A DNA stretch of 64,000 bases from NCBI GenBank assembly GCA_963823495.1, contig CAWGLV010000001.1, positions 3,224,001 to 3,288,000 on the forward strand, given 5' to 3'. The translations under genes and the position numbers were made by a program. The number at the start of each line of letters is the position of its first letter. The stretch's first letter is position 1. Positions 42,706 through 51,798 of the stretch are shown here, in pieces. Under the pieces are notes generated by a model. That model saw only the letters and a list, made by a program, of their open reading frames with translations. It was not told the origin of the DNA and made no database searches. This DNA comes from DATDAH01 sp963823495 (GTDB lineage: Bacteria > Actinomycetota > Acidimicrobiia > Acidimicrobiales > DATDAH01).

Positions 42706-43776
42706 GTGACGGATCCGACGCTGGCGGTGTATGAGGCACTGGCGGCGGACTTCGCGCGGGCGCGTTCGGCCGGACGGCCGGAGCGGGCCGCGGCCCTCGC
42801 CGGGACGGTCCGCGACGGGCCGGTCGCCGACCTCGGGTGCGGTCCGGGCTGGCACCTCCCCCACCTCGGCTCGGGGGCCATCGGGCTGGACGCGGCCCGG
42901 GCGATGCTCGACCTGGTCCCGACCAGCCACCCTCGGGTGCAGGCTCGGCTCGATGCCCTGCCGTTCCGGCAGGGCGGGCTGGGCGGCGGGTGGGCGTCCA
43001 AGTCCTACGTGCACCTCGCCCGCCAGGACCTCCCCCTCGCCCTGGCGGACCTCCACCGGGCCCTGGCCGTCGGGGGCCCCGTCGACCTGACCCTCTTCGG
43101 CGGCGACACCGACCACGAGACCTACGCCGACGACCCCTTCGCCGGCCGCCGCTTCTCCCTCTGGCCCGAACCGATGCTCCGCGACGTGCTCGTCGGCGCG
43201 GGCTTCGCCGTCGAGGACCTGACCGCCGACCCGAGGCCCGACGGCGTGGCTCACCTGCTGGTCCGCCTCCGTCGGGAACCCACGCTGCCGGACACGGTCG
43301 GCGCCGGGATGCGGCTGCTGGTGTGCGGGCTGAACCCGAGCGTCTACTCGGCCGACGTCGGCGTCGGCTTCGCCCGCCCGGGCAACCGGTTCTGGCCCGC
43401 CGCCCTCGCCGCGGGCCTGGTCGGCCGTGACCGGGACACCCGCCACGCCCTCCTGGGCCACGGAATCGGCATGACCGACCTGGTCAAGCGGGCCACGCCG
43501 CGGGCCGACGCCCTGACCGCCGCGGAGTACCGCGAGGGCGTGGGGCGCGTCGGCCGCCTGGCCGAGTGGCTGGCTCCCGGAGCGGTGGTCATGGTCGGCT
43601 TGGCCGGCTGGCGGGCGGCCGTCGACCGCAAGGCCATCGCGGGGGTGCAGCCCGAGCCGCTCGGGGGTCGGCCGGTGTACGTGATGCCCAGCACCAGTGG
43701 GTTGAACGCCCACAGCCGCCTGGAGGACCTCACCGACCACCTCCGCACGGCAGTCGCCCTCGCCGATCAGGCGTAG
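42706..43776 (+). CDS. Fusion of a class I SAM methyltransferase and a Mug-type uracil-DNA glycosylase
   Basis: 356 residues from GTG 42706 (GTG 42691, after GGGAAGGG, is an alternative). Residues 1-190: Rossmann methyltransferase with ADLGCGPGWHLPHLG (SAM motif I, about 41-55), GLDAARAMLDL and LHRALAVGGPVDLTLFGG. Residues 200-356: Mug/TDG-like glycosylase with LLVCGLNPSVYSADVGVG (catalytic GxNPx motif), FARPGNRFWPAALAAGL and VMPSTSGLNAHSRL (second signature). Mug enzymes excise uracil or damaged bases from mismatches. Why a methyltransferase is fused is unknown; it is not of a recognised DNA-methylase type. Confidence 0.85.
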   Translation: MTDPTLAVYEALAADFARARSAGRPERAAALAGTVRDGPVADLGCGPGWHLPHLGSGAIGLDAARAMLDLVPTSHPRVQARLDALPFRQGGLGGGWASKSYVHLARQDLPLALADLHRALAVGGPVDLTLFGGDTDHETYADDPFAGRRFSLWPEPMLRDVLVGAGFAVEDLTADPRPDGVAHLLVRLRREPTLPDTVGAGMRLLVCGLNPSVYSADVGVGFARPGNRFWPAALAAGLVGRDRDTRHALLGHGIGMTDLVKRATPRADALTAAEYREGVGRVGRLAEWLAPGAVVMVGLAGWRAAVDRKAIAGVQPEPLGGRPVYVMPSTSGLNAHSRLEDLTDHLRTAVALADQA

Positions 43777-43779
43777 GTT
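43774..43779 (+). promoter_or_regulatory. Putative -10 (TAGGTT) of the gene at 43787
   Basis: TAGGTT ends 7 bases before ATG 43787; its TAG is at the same time the stop codon of the upstream fusion gene. Confidence 0.4.
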
Positions 43780-43786
43780 CTGTCCC

Positions 43787-44773
43787 ATGCCTCTGCGCCT
43801 CGAGCCTGCTGATGAGTACCTGCACGAACTGGGACCCGAGCCCACGTTCAACGAGTCGATGTACTTCAACGTGTACGACCCCACCGAGCAGGTCGGCGGC
43901 TTCGTCCGCCTGGGCAACCGGGCCAACGAGGGCTACGCGGAGATGACCACCTGCCTCTACCTGCCCGACGGCCGGGTCGCCTTCATGTACGACCGGCCCG
44001 AGATCACCGACAACGAGGCCTTCGCCGCCGGCGGCATGACCTTCGAGGTGGTCGAGCCCTTCGAGGAGCTCCGGGTGGGCTACGAGGGCAAGGTCGTCAT
44101 GCTCGAGGACCCCTTGGAGATGGCCGACCCCCGTCAGGCCTTCACGAACAACCCCTACGAGCGGGCCCGGGTGGATCTGACCTACACCCGGGTGAGTGAC
44201 CCCATCGGTGGCGAGCCCACCGAGAGCCACGAGCGGGAGGGCGAGGAGTTCGCCAAGGGCCACTACGAGCAGCTCAATGCCGCCGCCGGCACGGTCAGCG
44301 TCGGCGACCAGGAATGGGTGGTCAGCGGCTACGGCCTCCGCGACCACTCCTGGGGCCCCCGCACGTGGCAGGCCCCCTGGTACTACCGGTGGCTCACCGC
44401 CAACTTCGGCGACGACTTCGGCTTCATGGGCTCCCGCATCGCCCGGCCCGACCGCGACGGCATGCGCGGCGGCTTCATCTGGGACGGCGACAGGATCGTC
44501 GCCTGCCAGGGCTTCGACATCAGCACGGAGTGGACCGAGACCGGCACCTACCACCGGGCGATCGAGGCCGTGCTGCACCACGACGAGGGCTCGCTGAAGG
44601 TGACGGGGAAGGTGCTGAACCTGATCCCCCTGCGCAACCGGCGTGACGGGCGGGTCACCCGCATCTCCGAGGGCCTCACCGAGTGGACCCTCGAGGACGG
44701 TCGGGTGGGCTATGGCCTCTCGGAGTACCTGGACCAGATCATCGACGACCAGCCGGTGGGCATCGCCGAGTAG
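43787..44773 (+). CDS. DUF7064/DUF7065-like (CrtC-like lipocalin-fold) protein
   Basis: 328 residues, no signal peptide. N-terminal half: FNESMYFNVYDPTEQVGGFV, RLGNRANEGYAEMTTCLYLP. C-terminal half: GYGLRDHSWGPRTWQAPWYY, FIWDGDRIVACQGFDISTEW. This double beta-barrel arrangement resembles hydroxyneurosporene synthase/carotenoid hydratase (CrtC)-like and DUF7064/7065 proteins found in actinobacterial lipid or terpenoid catabolic regions. The substrate is unknown; family assignment rests on the D-H-S-W-G-P-R motif and overall layout. Confidence 0.72.
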   Translation: MPLRLEPADEYLHELGPEPTFNESMYFNVYDPTEQVGGFVRLGNRANEGYAEMTTCLYLPDGRVAFMYDRPEITDNEAFAAGGMTFEVVEPFEELRVGYEGKVVMLEDPLEMADPRQAFTNNPYERARVDLTYTRVSDPIGGEPTESHEREGEEFAKGHYEQLNAAAGTVSVGDQEWVVSGYGLRDHSWGPRTWQAPWYYRWLTANFGDDFGFMGSRIARPDRDGMRGGFIWDGDRIVACQGFDISTEWTETGTYHRAIEAVLHHDEGSLKVTGKVLNLIPLRNRRDGRVTRISEGLTEWTLEDGRVGYGLSEYLDQIIDDQPVGIAE

Positions 44774-44872
44774 GAGCCAGGCGGCCGGTGCGACCGCGCT
44801 CGGGGGTACGGGCCGGCCCCGCCGCCTCTTCACCACCGAGGGGGGCCGCGCCGGGTACACCCGAGCCAGGGT

Positions 44873-47800
44873 TCAGGAGTGGGCGACCGGTGTGTGGCGG
44901 CCGACGGTGGTCCCGTCACCGACCTGGCCGGCGGAGTTGGCCCCCCAGCACCACAGGGTGTCGTCGTCGAGGATGGCGCAGCTGGTGCGACTGGTCGCGC
45001 TGCCGTTGAAGGTGGCGGCCACGGGGCCCAGCGTCCCCGCCCCCCCTGGGCCGGCCACGAGCACCGGCCAGTCGGAACCGGCCAGGGGCGGGCCGTTGCC
45101 CGCCTGGCCGGCGTCGTCCGTGCCCCAGCACAGCATCTCGCCGGTCACCCGGGCCGCGCAGGAGAAGTCGTCTCCGGTCGAGACGTCGGTCACGCCCGCC
45201 AGGAGCCCGACCCCGCCCGACCCCACGACGAAGGCCGGCGAGGCCTGGTTGCCCCCCGGGACCAGCGCGCCGACCTGGCCCTCACCGCTGGATCCCCAGC
45301 ACATGGCCCGGCCGTCGACCAGGCGGACACAGGTGTGCCGCTGGGCGGCGCTGACCTCGGCGACCCCCGTGAGGACGCCCAGGCCGCCCGGCCCCACGAC
45401 CTGGACGGGAACGGTCGAGCGCCCACCGGTGGAGCCGATCCCGAGGATGCCGCTGCCGTTCTGCCCCCAGCACCAGACGGTCGTGTCCCCCCGCACCGCA
45501 CAGGCATGGGAGGACCCGACGCTGATGGCCGTGACGCCCGACAGCACGCCCGTGCCGCCCGGTCCCCTGACCTGGACGGGTGTGGTGGACGACCCGGAGA
45601 GACCGTCACCCAGCTCTCCCCGGTTGCCCCGGCCCCAGCAGTAGACGGTCCCGCCCGTGAGCAGGGCGCAGGTGTGGGTCGTGGAGGTGTCGATCGAGGC
45701 GACGTCGGCGAGGAAGCCGGAACCACCGGGACCGCTCACCCGCGTCGGCCGGTTCCGGTCGGCGGTGGACCCGTTGCCCAACTGACCTCTCCCCCCCGCC
45801 CCCCAGCAGTAGGCCGAGTCGTCGGTCAGGACCGCACAGGTGCTGTTGCCCCCGGCGCTCACCTCGGCCACGCCGCCGAGCGGCGCGGGGCCGGCGGGAC
45901 CGAGGACAGGGACCGTGTTGGTGACCGACGTGAGGTTGCCCGTGCCCAGCTGACCGGACGTGTTGGACCCGGTGCAGCGAGCCGTGCCGTCCGCCACCGT
46001 GTGACAGGTGTGGGCAGTTCCGGTCGTGACCATCAGACCGGTCGCGGGCTCGGGGATCACCGAGACGGTCACGGTGATCGTCTGCCGGTCCCGGAGCAGG
46101 CTGGGGCTGTCGTCGGTCACCACGACGTCGAAGGTCCAGATCCCACCTTGCAGAGCCGTGGGCGTCCAGCTGAAGCCACCCGCCGGGGTGATCGTCGCTC
46201 CCGGTGGGACGGCACCGGCACCGCTCTCGAGGGTGAAGGTCAAGCCGTCGAGATCGGCGTCGCTCGCCGTGGCGGTGAAGGTGATGGGGACGAGGGCGAT
46301 TCCCGACGGGGAACCGATCGGATCGAGCACCGGCGGGTCCGGGACCGGCCTCACCGTGATCGAGGCCACCTGGCCAGGGCTCCGGTCGATGCCGCCCCCG
46401 GCGCCCCCACCGTCGTCTTCGGCCACCACACGAAGGGTGGCGCTGCCGTGGGCGTGTCGGGCGGGTCGGAAGATCAGCGTGCCGTCCGCCGTGACCCTCG
46501 GCCCGGAAGCGAAGAGAGAGGGGGCCGAGGCCACCACGTCGAACTTGACGGACTGACCGGACTCGTCGGCCGGACCCGCCGAGATGCCGGTGACCCACCG
46601 TGGCACGGTCACGGTTCCGGCGTCCTCGTCCACCACCCGGTCCGGCCCGGCCGAGAACGACGGGGGGTCGTTCACCGGCGTCACCGTGAGCTCGACGTTG
46701 CCGTGACCACACCCGTCGGGGTCGCAGCGGTGATAGCCGAGACCGAACGTGCCGTTCCAGTCCGCGGGTGGACGGTAGGCGAAGCGGTTGTCACCGAGCC
46801 GGGAGAGGCTGCCGACCGGTGGTGCGTCGACCTCGGCCGAGGCCTCCGGCGGCGCGACGGTGAACGTGATCGTGGTGTCCTCCCGGCCACTGAACGTCAG
46901 CCGAGGGGCCGGGTGCTCGATCGGTGGCGGCGGCACGGTCACCGGGGGCTCCTCGGCCGGGGGCTCCTCGGCCGGGGGCTCCTCGAAGGGGGGATCGGTC
47001 ACCGGAGAAACGTCGACCGACGGTTCCTCAGGCCGAGGCTCGTCACCACGAGGCTCGTCGGCGGGCGTGTCGTCCGAGGTGACGATCGTCCCGGCTGGGG
47101 CCTCGTACGCCGCCGGCGGCCGGTTCGCGGGCTCGTCGGCCAGAGCCCCGAGTCCCGCCACGGCGCCCACACCCACCACGACCGCTGAGCCCATGGCCCC
47201 CAACGCCGCCGTCACCGGCATCCGCGCCAGCACCGGGACGTTCGACAACCAGGTCAGCGGCCCCATCACCAGGCGGAGGCGGCCGATCGAGAGGTTCAGG
47301 AACGCCCGAACCACCGCCGGGTCGAACTGCGATCCCGCCGCCCGGGTCAGCTCGGCTCGGGCCTCCGCGGCCGAGCGCCGCTCCTGGTAGGTCTTCGGGC
47401 CGGTCATCGCGTCGAAGGCGTCGGCCACGGCGACGATGCGCCCGGCCAGCGAGATCTGCTCGCCGGCGAGGCGGTTCGGATAGCCGCTTCCGTCCCAGCG
47501 CTCGTGGTGTTCGCCGACCGCGCGGAGATCCTCTCCGAGCCAGCCGCGCAGGGAGGCGACCAGGGCGGCGCCCTCGGCGGCGTGGCGCTGGAGCGCCTGG
47601 CGCTCCGGACCGGTCGGCCGACGAGGGAGGTTGAGCAGGTCGGCCGACACCGACAGCTTCCCGATGTCGTGCAGCATCGCCGCCCACGACAGCCGCTGCC
47701 GATCGTCCTCCGCGAGCCCCAGCTCGTCGGTGATGAGGTCGGTGTAGGCCCGGACCCGGTCCGCGTGGCCCCGGCTCCGCCGGTCATGGGTGTTGAGCGC

Positions 47801-48307
47801 GACCAGCAGTTGGATCAGGTCTTCGATCGCGCGGGGGTCCTCGGATCCACCCTCGCTCCTGCGGACCCGTTCCAGCCGCGCCTGGAGCTCGGCTGTCGTG
47901 CCCGACCGCAGAGCCGACTCGAACCGCGGTGCCGCCTTGTCCGGGAAGGCCAGGGACAAGGTCAGCAGCGAGGCCAACGGGGCCAGCCGGCGCGCGACCC
48001 GCTCGACGCCCAGGGCCACCAGCGAGGCCACCGCCGAGAGCACGATCCACCAGAGGATCGTGGTCAGGAGGCTGGACGGACGGGTGATCCTCTGGCTGAT
48101 GAGGATCGTGGCCACGACGGAGGCGACGAGGGGGATGAGGACGGCGACGACGCGGACCAGGAGCGCGAGTCGCGGCCGGGCCTCCCACCGACCCGTCGCG
48201 ACGGGCGCGGCGATCTCCACGCTCGCCTCGCGATCCACGGTCGTCCCGTCGGCCGGCAGGGTCCGGGATGGAGCCGAATGCGTGAGATTGGGCCGAACGA
48301 CCCACAT
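44873..48307 (-). CDS. Transmembrane HD-GYP c-di-GMP phosphodiesterase with Ig-like and seven-repeat RCC1 ectodomain
   Basis: 1144 residues from ATG 48307. Order: cytoplasmic N-terminus; TM1 (about 48-70) and TM2 (81-102); HD-GYP domain (about 172-340) with MLHDIGKLSV, the conserved distal His in QRHAAEGAALV, GEHHERWDGSGYPNRLAGE and RIVAVADAFDAM; TM3 (about 366-390); a Pro/Glu-rich stalk (EEPPAEEPPAEEPP); cadherin/Ig-like modules (VTPVNDPPSF; SITVRPVPDPPVLDPIG); then seven RCC1-type repeats of about 55 residues to the C-terminus, each with a Cys and a C-W-G (the first reads C-T-G). Topology puts the phosphodiesterase inside and the predicted seven-bladed propeller outside. Divergent from a GGDEF-EAL gene. 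Confidence 0.9.
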   Translation of the reverse strand: MWVVRPNLTHSAPSRTLPADGTTVDREASVEIAAPVATGRWEARPRLALLVRVVAVLIPLVASVVATILISQRITRPSSLLTTILWWIVLSAVASLVALGVERVARRLAPLASLLTLSLAFPDKAAPRFESALRSGTTAELQARLERVRRSEGGSEDPRAIEDLIQLLVALNTHDRRSRGHADRVRAYTDLITDELGLAEDDRQRLSWAAMLHDIGKLSVSADLLNLPRRPTGPERQALQRHAAEGAALVASLRGWLGEDLRAVGEHHERWDGSGYPNRLAGEQISLAGRIVAVADAFDAMTGPKTYQERRSAAEARAELTRAAGSQFDPAVVRAFLNLSIGRLRLVMGPLTWLSNVPVLARMPVTAALGAMGSAVVVGVGAVAGLGALADEPANRPPAAYEAPAGTIVTSDDTPADEPRGDEPRPEEPSVDVSPVTDPPFEEPPAEEPPAEEPPVTVPPPPIEHPAPRLTFSGREDTTITFTVAPPEASAEVDAPPVGSLSRLGDNRFAYRPPADWNGTFGLGYHRCDPDGCGHGNVELTVTPVNDPPSFSAGPDRVVDEDAGTVTVPRWVTGISAGPADESGQSVKFDVVASAPSLFASGPRVTADGTLIFRPARHAHGSATLRVVAEDDGGGAGGGIDRSPGQVASITVRPVPDPPVLDPIGSPSGIALVPITFTATASDADLDGLTFTLESGAGAVPPGATITPAGGFSWTPTALQGGIWTFDVVVTDDSPSLLRDRQTITVTVSVIPEPATGLMVTTGTAHTCHTVADGTARCTGSNTSGQLGTGNLTSVTNTVPVLGPAGPAPLGGVAEVSAGGNSTCAVLTDDSAYCWGAGGRGQLGNGSTADRNRPTRVSGPGGSGFLADVASIDTSTTHTCALLTGGTVYCWGRGNRGELGDGLSGSSTTPVQVRGPGGTGVLSGVTAISVGSSHACAVRGDTTVWCWGQNGSGILGIGSTGGRSTVPVQVVGPGGLGVLTGVAEVSAAQRHTCVRLVDGRAMCWGSSGEGQVGALVPGGNQASPAFVVGSGGVGLLAGVTDVSTGDDFSCAARVTGEMLCWGTDDAGQAGNGPPLAGSDWPVLVAGPGGAGTLGPVAATFNGSATSRTSCAILDDDTLWCWGANSAGQVGDGTTVGRHTPVAHS

Positions 48308-48372
48308 CGGGTTCACAGCGGCCCGACGGGGGCCGACAGGTGAGGGGTGGACCCACTTCAGGCGGAGCGGTT

Positions 48373-50079
48373 GTGAACACCCGCGCCACGGCCCCGCCTG
48401 TCGGAGACGACCGGCGGTCGGTCGCACCCACCTCGGCGCGCCCGCCCACCCCTGAGCACGGTGTCCTCTTCTGCCGTCGCGACCTCGTGGTGTCGTGGAT
48501 GAGCCCGCGACTCCTGGCTCGAGTCGGCCCGGTCCAACGTCTGGATGCCATCGCGTCGCCTGGCGACGTCGAGGGCCTCAACGACGCGGCCCATCGCGTG
48601 CTGGGGCGCCCCGGGGCGGTCGAGGCCGTGGAGATCACCCTCACCGGTCTCGGCGGTGCCGCCCCGCCGGTCCTGGTCATGCTCGAGTCCCTCATCGATC
48701 GAGCCGCCGGCCAAGACCTCCTCGTGAGTGTGCACGGCCGCGGCGCGGCGGCGCTGTCCACCCGACCCGATCCACCTTGGACCGGCCTCGACAAGCTGAC
48801 CGGCCTCCAGGACCGCTGGCAGCTCGACGCCTGGGTCGCGGCCGCGGCCGAACGGTCATCGGCCGAGCAGACCTCAGTAGTCATGCTCCTCGATCTCGAC
48901 CGGCTCAAGGTGGTGAACGACAGCCTCGGTCACGCGGCTGGTGACCGCGTCCTGTCCGAGGTGGGTCGCCGGCTCCGCAGCAGCGTCGGCGCCGACGGCA
49001 AGGTCGCCCGCTTCGGCGGCGACGAGTTCGTCATCGTGGCCGCCCACCTCCCGGGCGAGCACGACGGCGCGACCCTCGCTCGGCGAGTTCTCGCCGCCCT
49101 CCGGGCTCCGATCCTGGTCGGCGAGCAATCCCATGTCGTGACGGCCAGCATCGGTCTCGTCTACCTCGACGGGGGCGCGGTCGCCGCGGCCGAGGTCCTC
49201 CGCAACGCCGACACCGCGATGTACCAGGCCAAGGCCGCCGGCGGCGACCGCTTCGTTGCCTTCGACGAGGTCATGGCGACACGCGCGCTCCGACGGTTCG
49301 ACACCGAGGGGGAGCTGCGGCGAGCCATCGAGGCCGAACAGTTCACCCTGCACTACCAGCCCCAGGTGTCGCTGCAGACCGGCCGCATCGCCGGAACCGA
49401 GGCTCTTCTCCGCTGGAACCATCCCGAGAGCGGCCTCGTCTTCCCGGGGGCCTTCGTCGGGATCGCCGAGGAGACGGGGCTGATCGTGGAGCTCGGCGAC
49501 TGGGCCCTCGCTCAGGCTTTGGCGGATGCCCATGAGTTCCAGCGGCGATCACGCAACGGCGAGCCGATCACCGTGTCCGTGAACGTCTCGGCGGTCCAGC
49601 TCGGCGATCCCACCTTCCCGGACCGGGTCGAGATGGCCTTGGCCCGCTCGGGGGTCGATCCGGCCATCCTCATCCTGGAGGTGACCGAGAGTGCGCTGGT
49701 CGGTGACGATCCGCACGCGATCCGCAGCTTCGCCCGCCTCAAGGAAGTGGGCGTGGGCGTGGCCGTGGACGACTTCGGCACGGGGTACTCGTCGATCGCG
49801 TATCTGGGCCGGTTCCCGGTGGACGAGGTGAAGATCGATCGGGCGTTCATCCTCGAGATGACCCATGAGCGCGGCCGGGCCGTCATGGACGGGATCTGCC
49901 GGTTGGCCAAGTCCCTCGACCTCAAGATCGTGGTGGAGGGCATCGAGGAGACGAGCCCGCTCGAAGCCCTCCGGGCGGCCGGATGCGACCTCATCCAGGG
50001 GTACCTCGTCGCCAAGGCGATGCCGGCCCGGGACTTCGTGAAGGCCCTCGGCGCCGATCGGGGCCGCGCGCTGCGTTGA
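48373..50079 (+). CDS. GGDEF-EAL dual-domain c-di-GMP enzyme with PAS-like N-terminus
   Basis: 568 residues from GTG 48373, with GGAG 5 bases upstream; GTG 48340 is a longer alternative without a ribosome site. Residues 20-120 look PAS-like (VLFCRRDLVVSWMSPRLLAR). GGDEF domain about 130-300 with LDLDRLKVVNDSLGH and ARFGGDEFVIV (active-site motif intact; no RxxD inhibitory site seen). EAL domain about 315-560 with GTEALLRWNHP, SVNVSAVQL, DDFGTGYSSIAYLG, VKIDRAFI and VVEGIEE, all catalytic residues present. Both synthesis and breakdown of c-di-GMP are possible. No membrane segment. Divergent from the HD-GYP/RCC1 receptor. Confidence 0.95.
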   Translation: MNTRATAPPVGDDRRSVAPTSARPPTPEHGVLFCRRDLVVSWMSPRLLARVGPVQRLDAIASPGDVEGLNDAAHRVLGRPGAVEAVEITLTGLGGAAPPVLVMLESLIDRAAGQDLLVSVHGRGAAALSTRPDPPWTGLDKLTGLQDRWQLDAWVAAAAERSSAEQTSVVMLLDLDRLKVVNDSLGHAAGDRVLSEVGRRLRSSVGADGKVARFGGDEFVIVAAHLPGEHDGATLARRVLAALRAPILVGEQSHVVTASIGLVYLDGGAVAAAEVLRNADTAMYQAKAAGGDRFVAFDEVMATRALRRFDTEGELRRAIEAEQFTLHYQPQVSLQTGRIAGTEALLRWNHPESGLVFPGAFVGIAEETGLIVELGDWALAQALADAHEFQRRSRNGEPITVSVNVSAVQLGDPTFPDRVEMALARSGVDPAILILEVTESALVGDDPHAIRSFARLKEVGVGVAVDDFGTGYSSIAYLGRFPVDEVKIDRAFILEMTHERGRAVMDGICRLAKSLDLKIVVEGIEETSPLEALRAAGCDLIQGYLVAKAMPARDFVKALGADRGRALR

Positions 50080-50104
50080 ACCGGGCCGCGGGGAAGCCCC
50101 CGGT

Positions 50105-51784
50105 TCACCCGACGGGACGGCCCCGCACCACGATCTCGGAGACGGGGGTGAAGTCACGCGGACCACTGGTGGTCTCCATGATCGTCAGGGTGATCGAGTT
50201 GGTGGACACCGAGGCGATCTGGGTGAACTGCACGTTCCGGCCCTCCGAGAACGCCTGGCCCTGGGTGATCGCCCCGTCGAAGGCCCATTCCACCGAGCGG
50301 ATGCGTCGGTTCTCCGTGAACCGGTCGGTGCCGTCGATCGGGTCGATCTTCGCGTACCCCGGGATGAGCCCGACCTCGGTGATGACCACGGGGCCCTCGG
50401 CGAACTGGAAGGTGATGGTCTCGCCGACGCCGTCGCCGGGGGTCCGCCACGCGGTGGTCGGATCGCCGTCGACGGTGTTCGACACGGCGTAGCTGACGAT
50501 GTTGCCACCGGCGTCGGTGCCATCGGGCGCCGTGGAGGATGCTGCGAGCCCGACGGGCGTGAGCTGGGTCGGGGCCGGCGGAACCGTCGTGGTCGTCGTG
50601 GTCGTGGAGGTCGTGCTCGTGGTCGTCGGTGCCGACGTGGTGGTGGGGACCGCCGAGGTCTCCGTCGACGGGGGCGGCGCGAGGTCCTCGGGCGCCGGCC
50701 CGCCTTCGTCCCCGGGATCGAACAGCACGAAGGCCAGCACCCCGGCGAGCAGGAGCGCCAGGACCGCCAACAACCACTTCGTTGCGGCACCCGAGGAATC
50801 GGGCACCGGCGCCGGTGGGGGCGCGGACACGGCCGGCGCCGGGGTCGCGACATCCCTCGGCGTCGACACCAGCGGCGCGACGGGTGCGGCGACGACCACG
50901 GTCTCGCCCGGATCCGCCTCTGCGCCCTCCTCGAGGGCCACCGGCAGCGGGGTGGGCGACAGGCCGAGGACCTGCTGGGCGCCCCGGAGGGCCTGGCCGA
51001 ACTCGGCGGCGGTCGGGTAGCGCTCGGTGGGGTCCTTGGCCATGCCCGCGTTGACGACGGCGGCGAGCGGCGGGGGCACGCCGGCGGAGGCGAGATCCGG
51101 TGGGGACTCCGACAGGACCCGGTTCATCACCGCCAGGGTGCTCTCGTCGGTCGGTTTGACGAAGGCCGGGGTGCCGGTGAGGAGCTGGTGCAGGGTCGAG
51201 GCCAGGCCGTAGACATCACTGGCGGTGGTGGCTGGCTGGCCCCGGAGGGCCTCGGGTGCCGCGTGGGCGGGGGTGCCGGTCACCATGCCGCTGGCCGTCA
51301 GGTTCGCGGCGCCCTCGAGGCGGGCGATCCCGAAGTCGGCCAGCACCGGCTCGCCGAACGAGGACACCAGGATGTTCTCGGGCTTGATGTCCCGGTGCAG
51401 GACGCCGGCGCGGTGGGCCGACTCCAGGGCCCCGGCCATCTTCACGCCGATGTCGGCCACCTCGGACCAGGGCAACGGGCCGCGGGTCGCCAGGCGATCG
51501 CCGAGCGACCCGGCGGGCTGGTAGCCCATGATCAGGTAGGGCAGGCCGGCGGCGGTCTCGCCCGCGCCGTGGACGGTGATGATGTTCGGGTGCTCGGAGA
51601 GGGCGCCGACCGCCTGGAGCTCCTGCTCGAAGCGGCTCCGGAGCCGCTCCTCGACGCCCCCGACGGTGACCACCTTCACCGCCACGTCCCGGGAGAACGT
51701 GGGCTGGCGGCCCTTGTAGACCACGGCCATGCCCCCGCGGCCGATCTCGGTGAGGTCGTCGACCCCGGGGATCTCCACCGCCAC
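50105..51784 (-). CDS. PknB-like Ser/Thr protein kinase with extracellular discoidin-like domain
   Basis: 559 residues, GTG start. Kinase domain 8-270: EIGRGGMAVVYKGRQ (P-loop), VAVKVVTV (Lys), GVLHRDIKPENILV (HRD), LADFGIARLEG (DFG) and GTPAHAAPEALRG (APE). A Pro/Ala juxtamembrane segment, one membrane span (about 335-357, WLLAVLALLLAGVLAFVLF), a Thr-rich linker and a 150-residue ectodomain (SNTVDGDPTTAWRTPGDG; ITFQFAEGPVVITEVGLIPG) resembling discoidin/NADase-type glycan-binding domains. It lacks PASTA repeats, so it probably senses a glycan or other wall ligand rather than muropeptides. Convergent with the GGDEF-EAL gene, 25 bp apart. Confidence 0.92.
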   Translation of the reverse strand: MAVEIPGVDDLTEIGRGGMAVVYKGRQPTFSRDVAVKVVTVGGVEERLRSRFEQELQAVGALSEHPNIITVHGAGETAAGLPYLIMGYQPAGSLGDRLATRGPLPWSEVADIGVKMAGALESAHRAGVLHRDIKPENILVSSFGEPVLADFGIARLEGAANLTASGMVTGTPAHAAPEALRGQPATTASDVYGLASTLHQLLTGTPAFVKPTDESTLAVMNRVLSESPPDLASAGVPPPLAAVVNAGMAKDPTERYPTAAEFGQALRGAQQVLGLSPTPLPVALEEGAEADPGETVVVAAPVAPLVSTPRDVATPAPAVSAPPPAPVPDSSGAATKWLLAVLALLLAGVLAFVLFDPGDEGGPAPEDLAPPPSTETSAVPTTTSAPTTTSTTSTTTTTTTVPPAPTQLTPVGLAASSTAPDGTDAGGNIVSYAVSNTVDGDPTTAWRTPGDGVGETITFQFAEGPVVITEVGLIPGYAKIDPIDGTDRFTENRRIRSVEWAFDGAITQGQAFSEGRNVQFTQIASVSTNSITLTIMETTSGPRDFTPVSEIVVRGRPVG

Positions 51785-51798
51785 CCGTGGGCCCTTCG

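Noticed and set aside
40294..43926. Minus-strand open frame of about 1210 codons
   Set aside because: It runs antisense through DUF2207 and the methyltransferase-Mug fusion, which show clear families. The translation is Gly/Val/Leu/Arg-rich without motifs, the usual shadow of GC-biased third positions.
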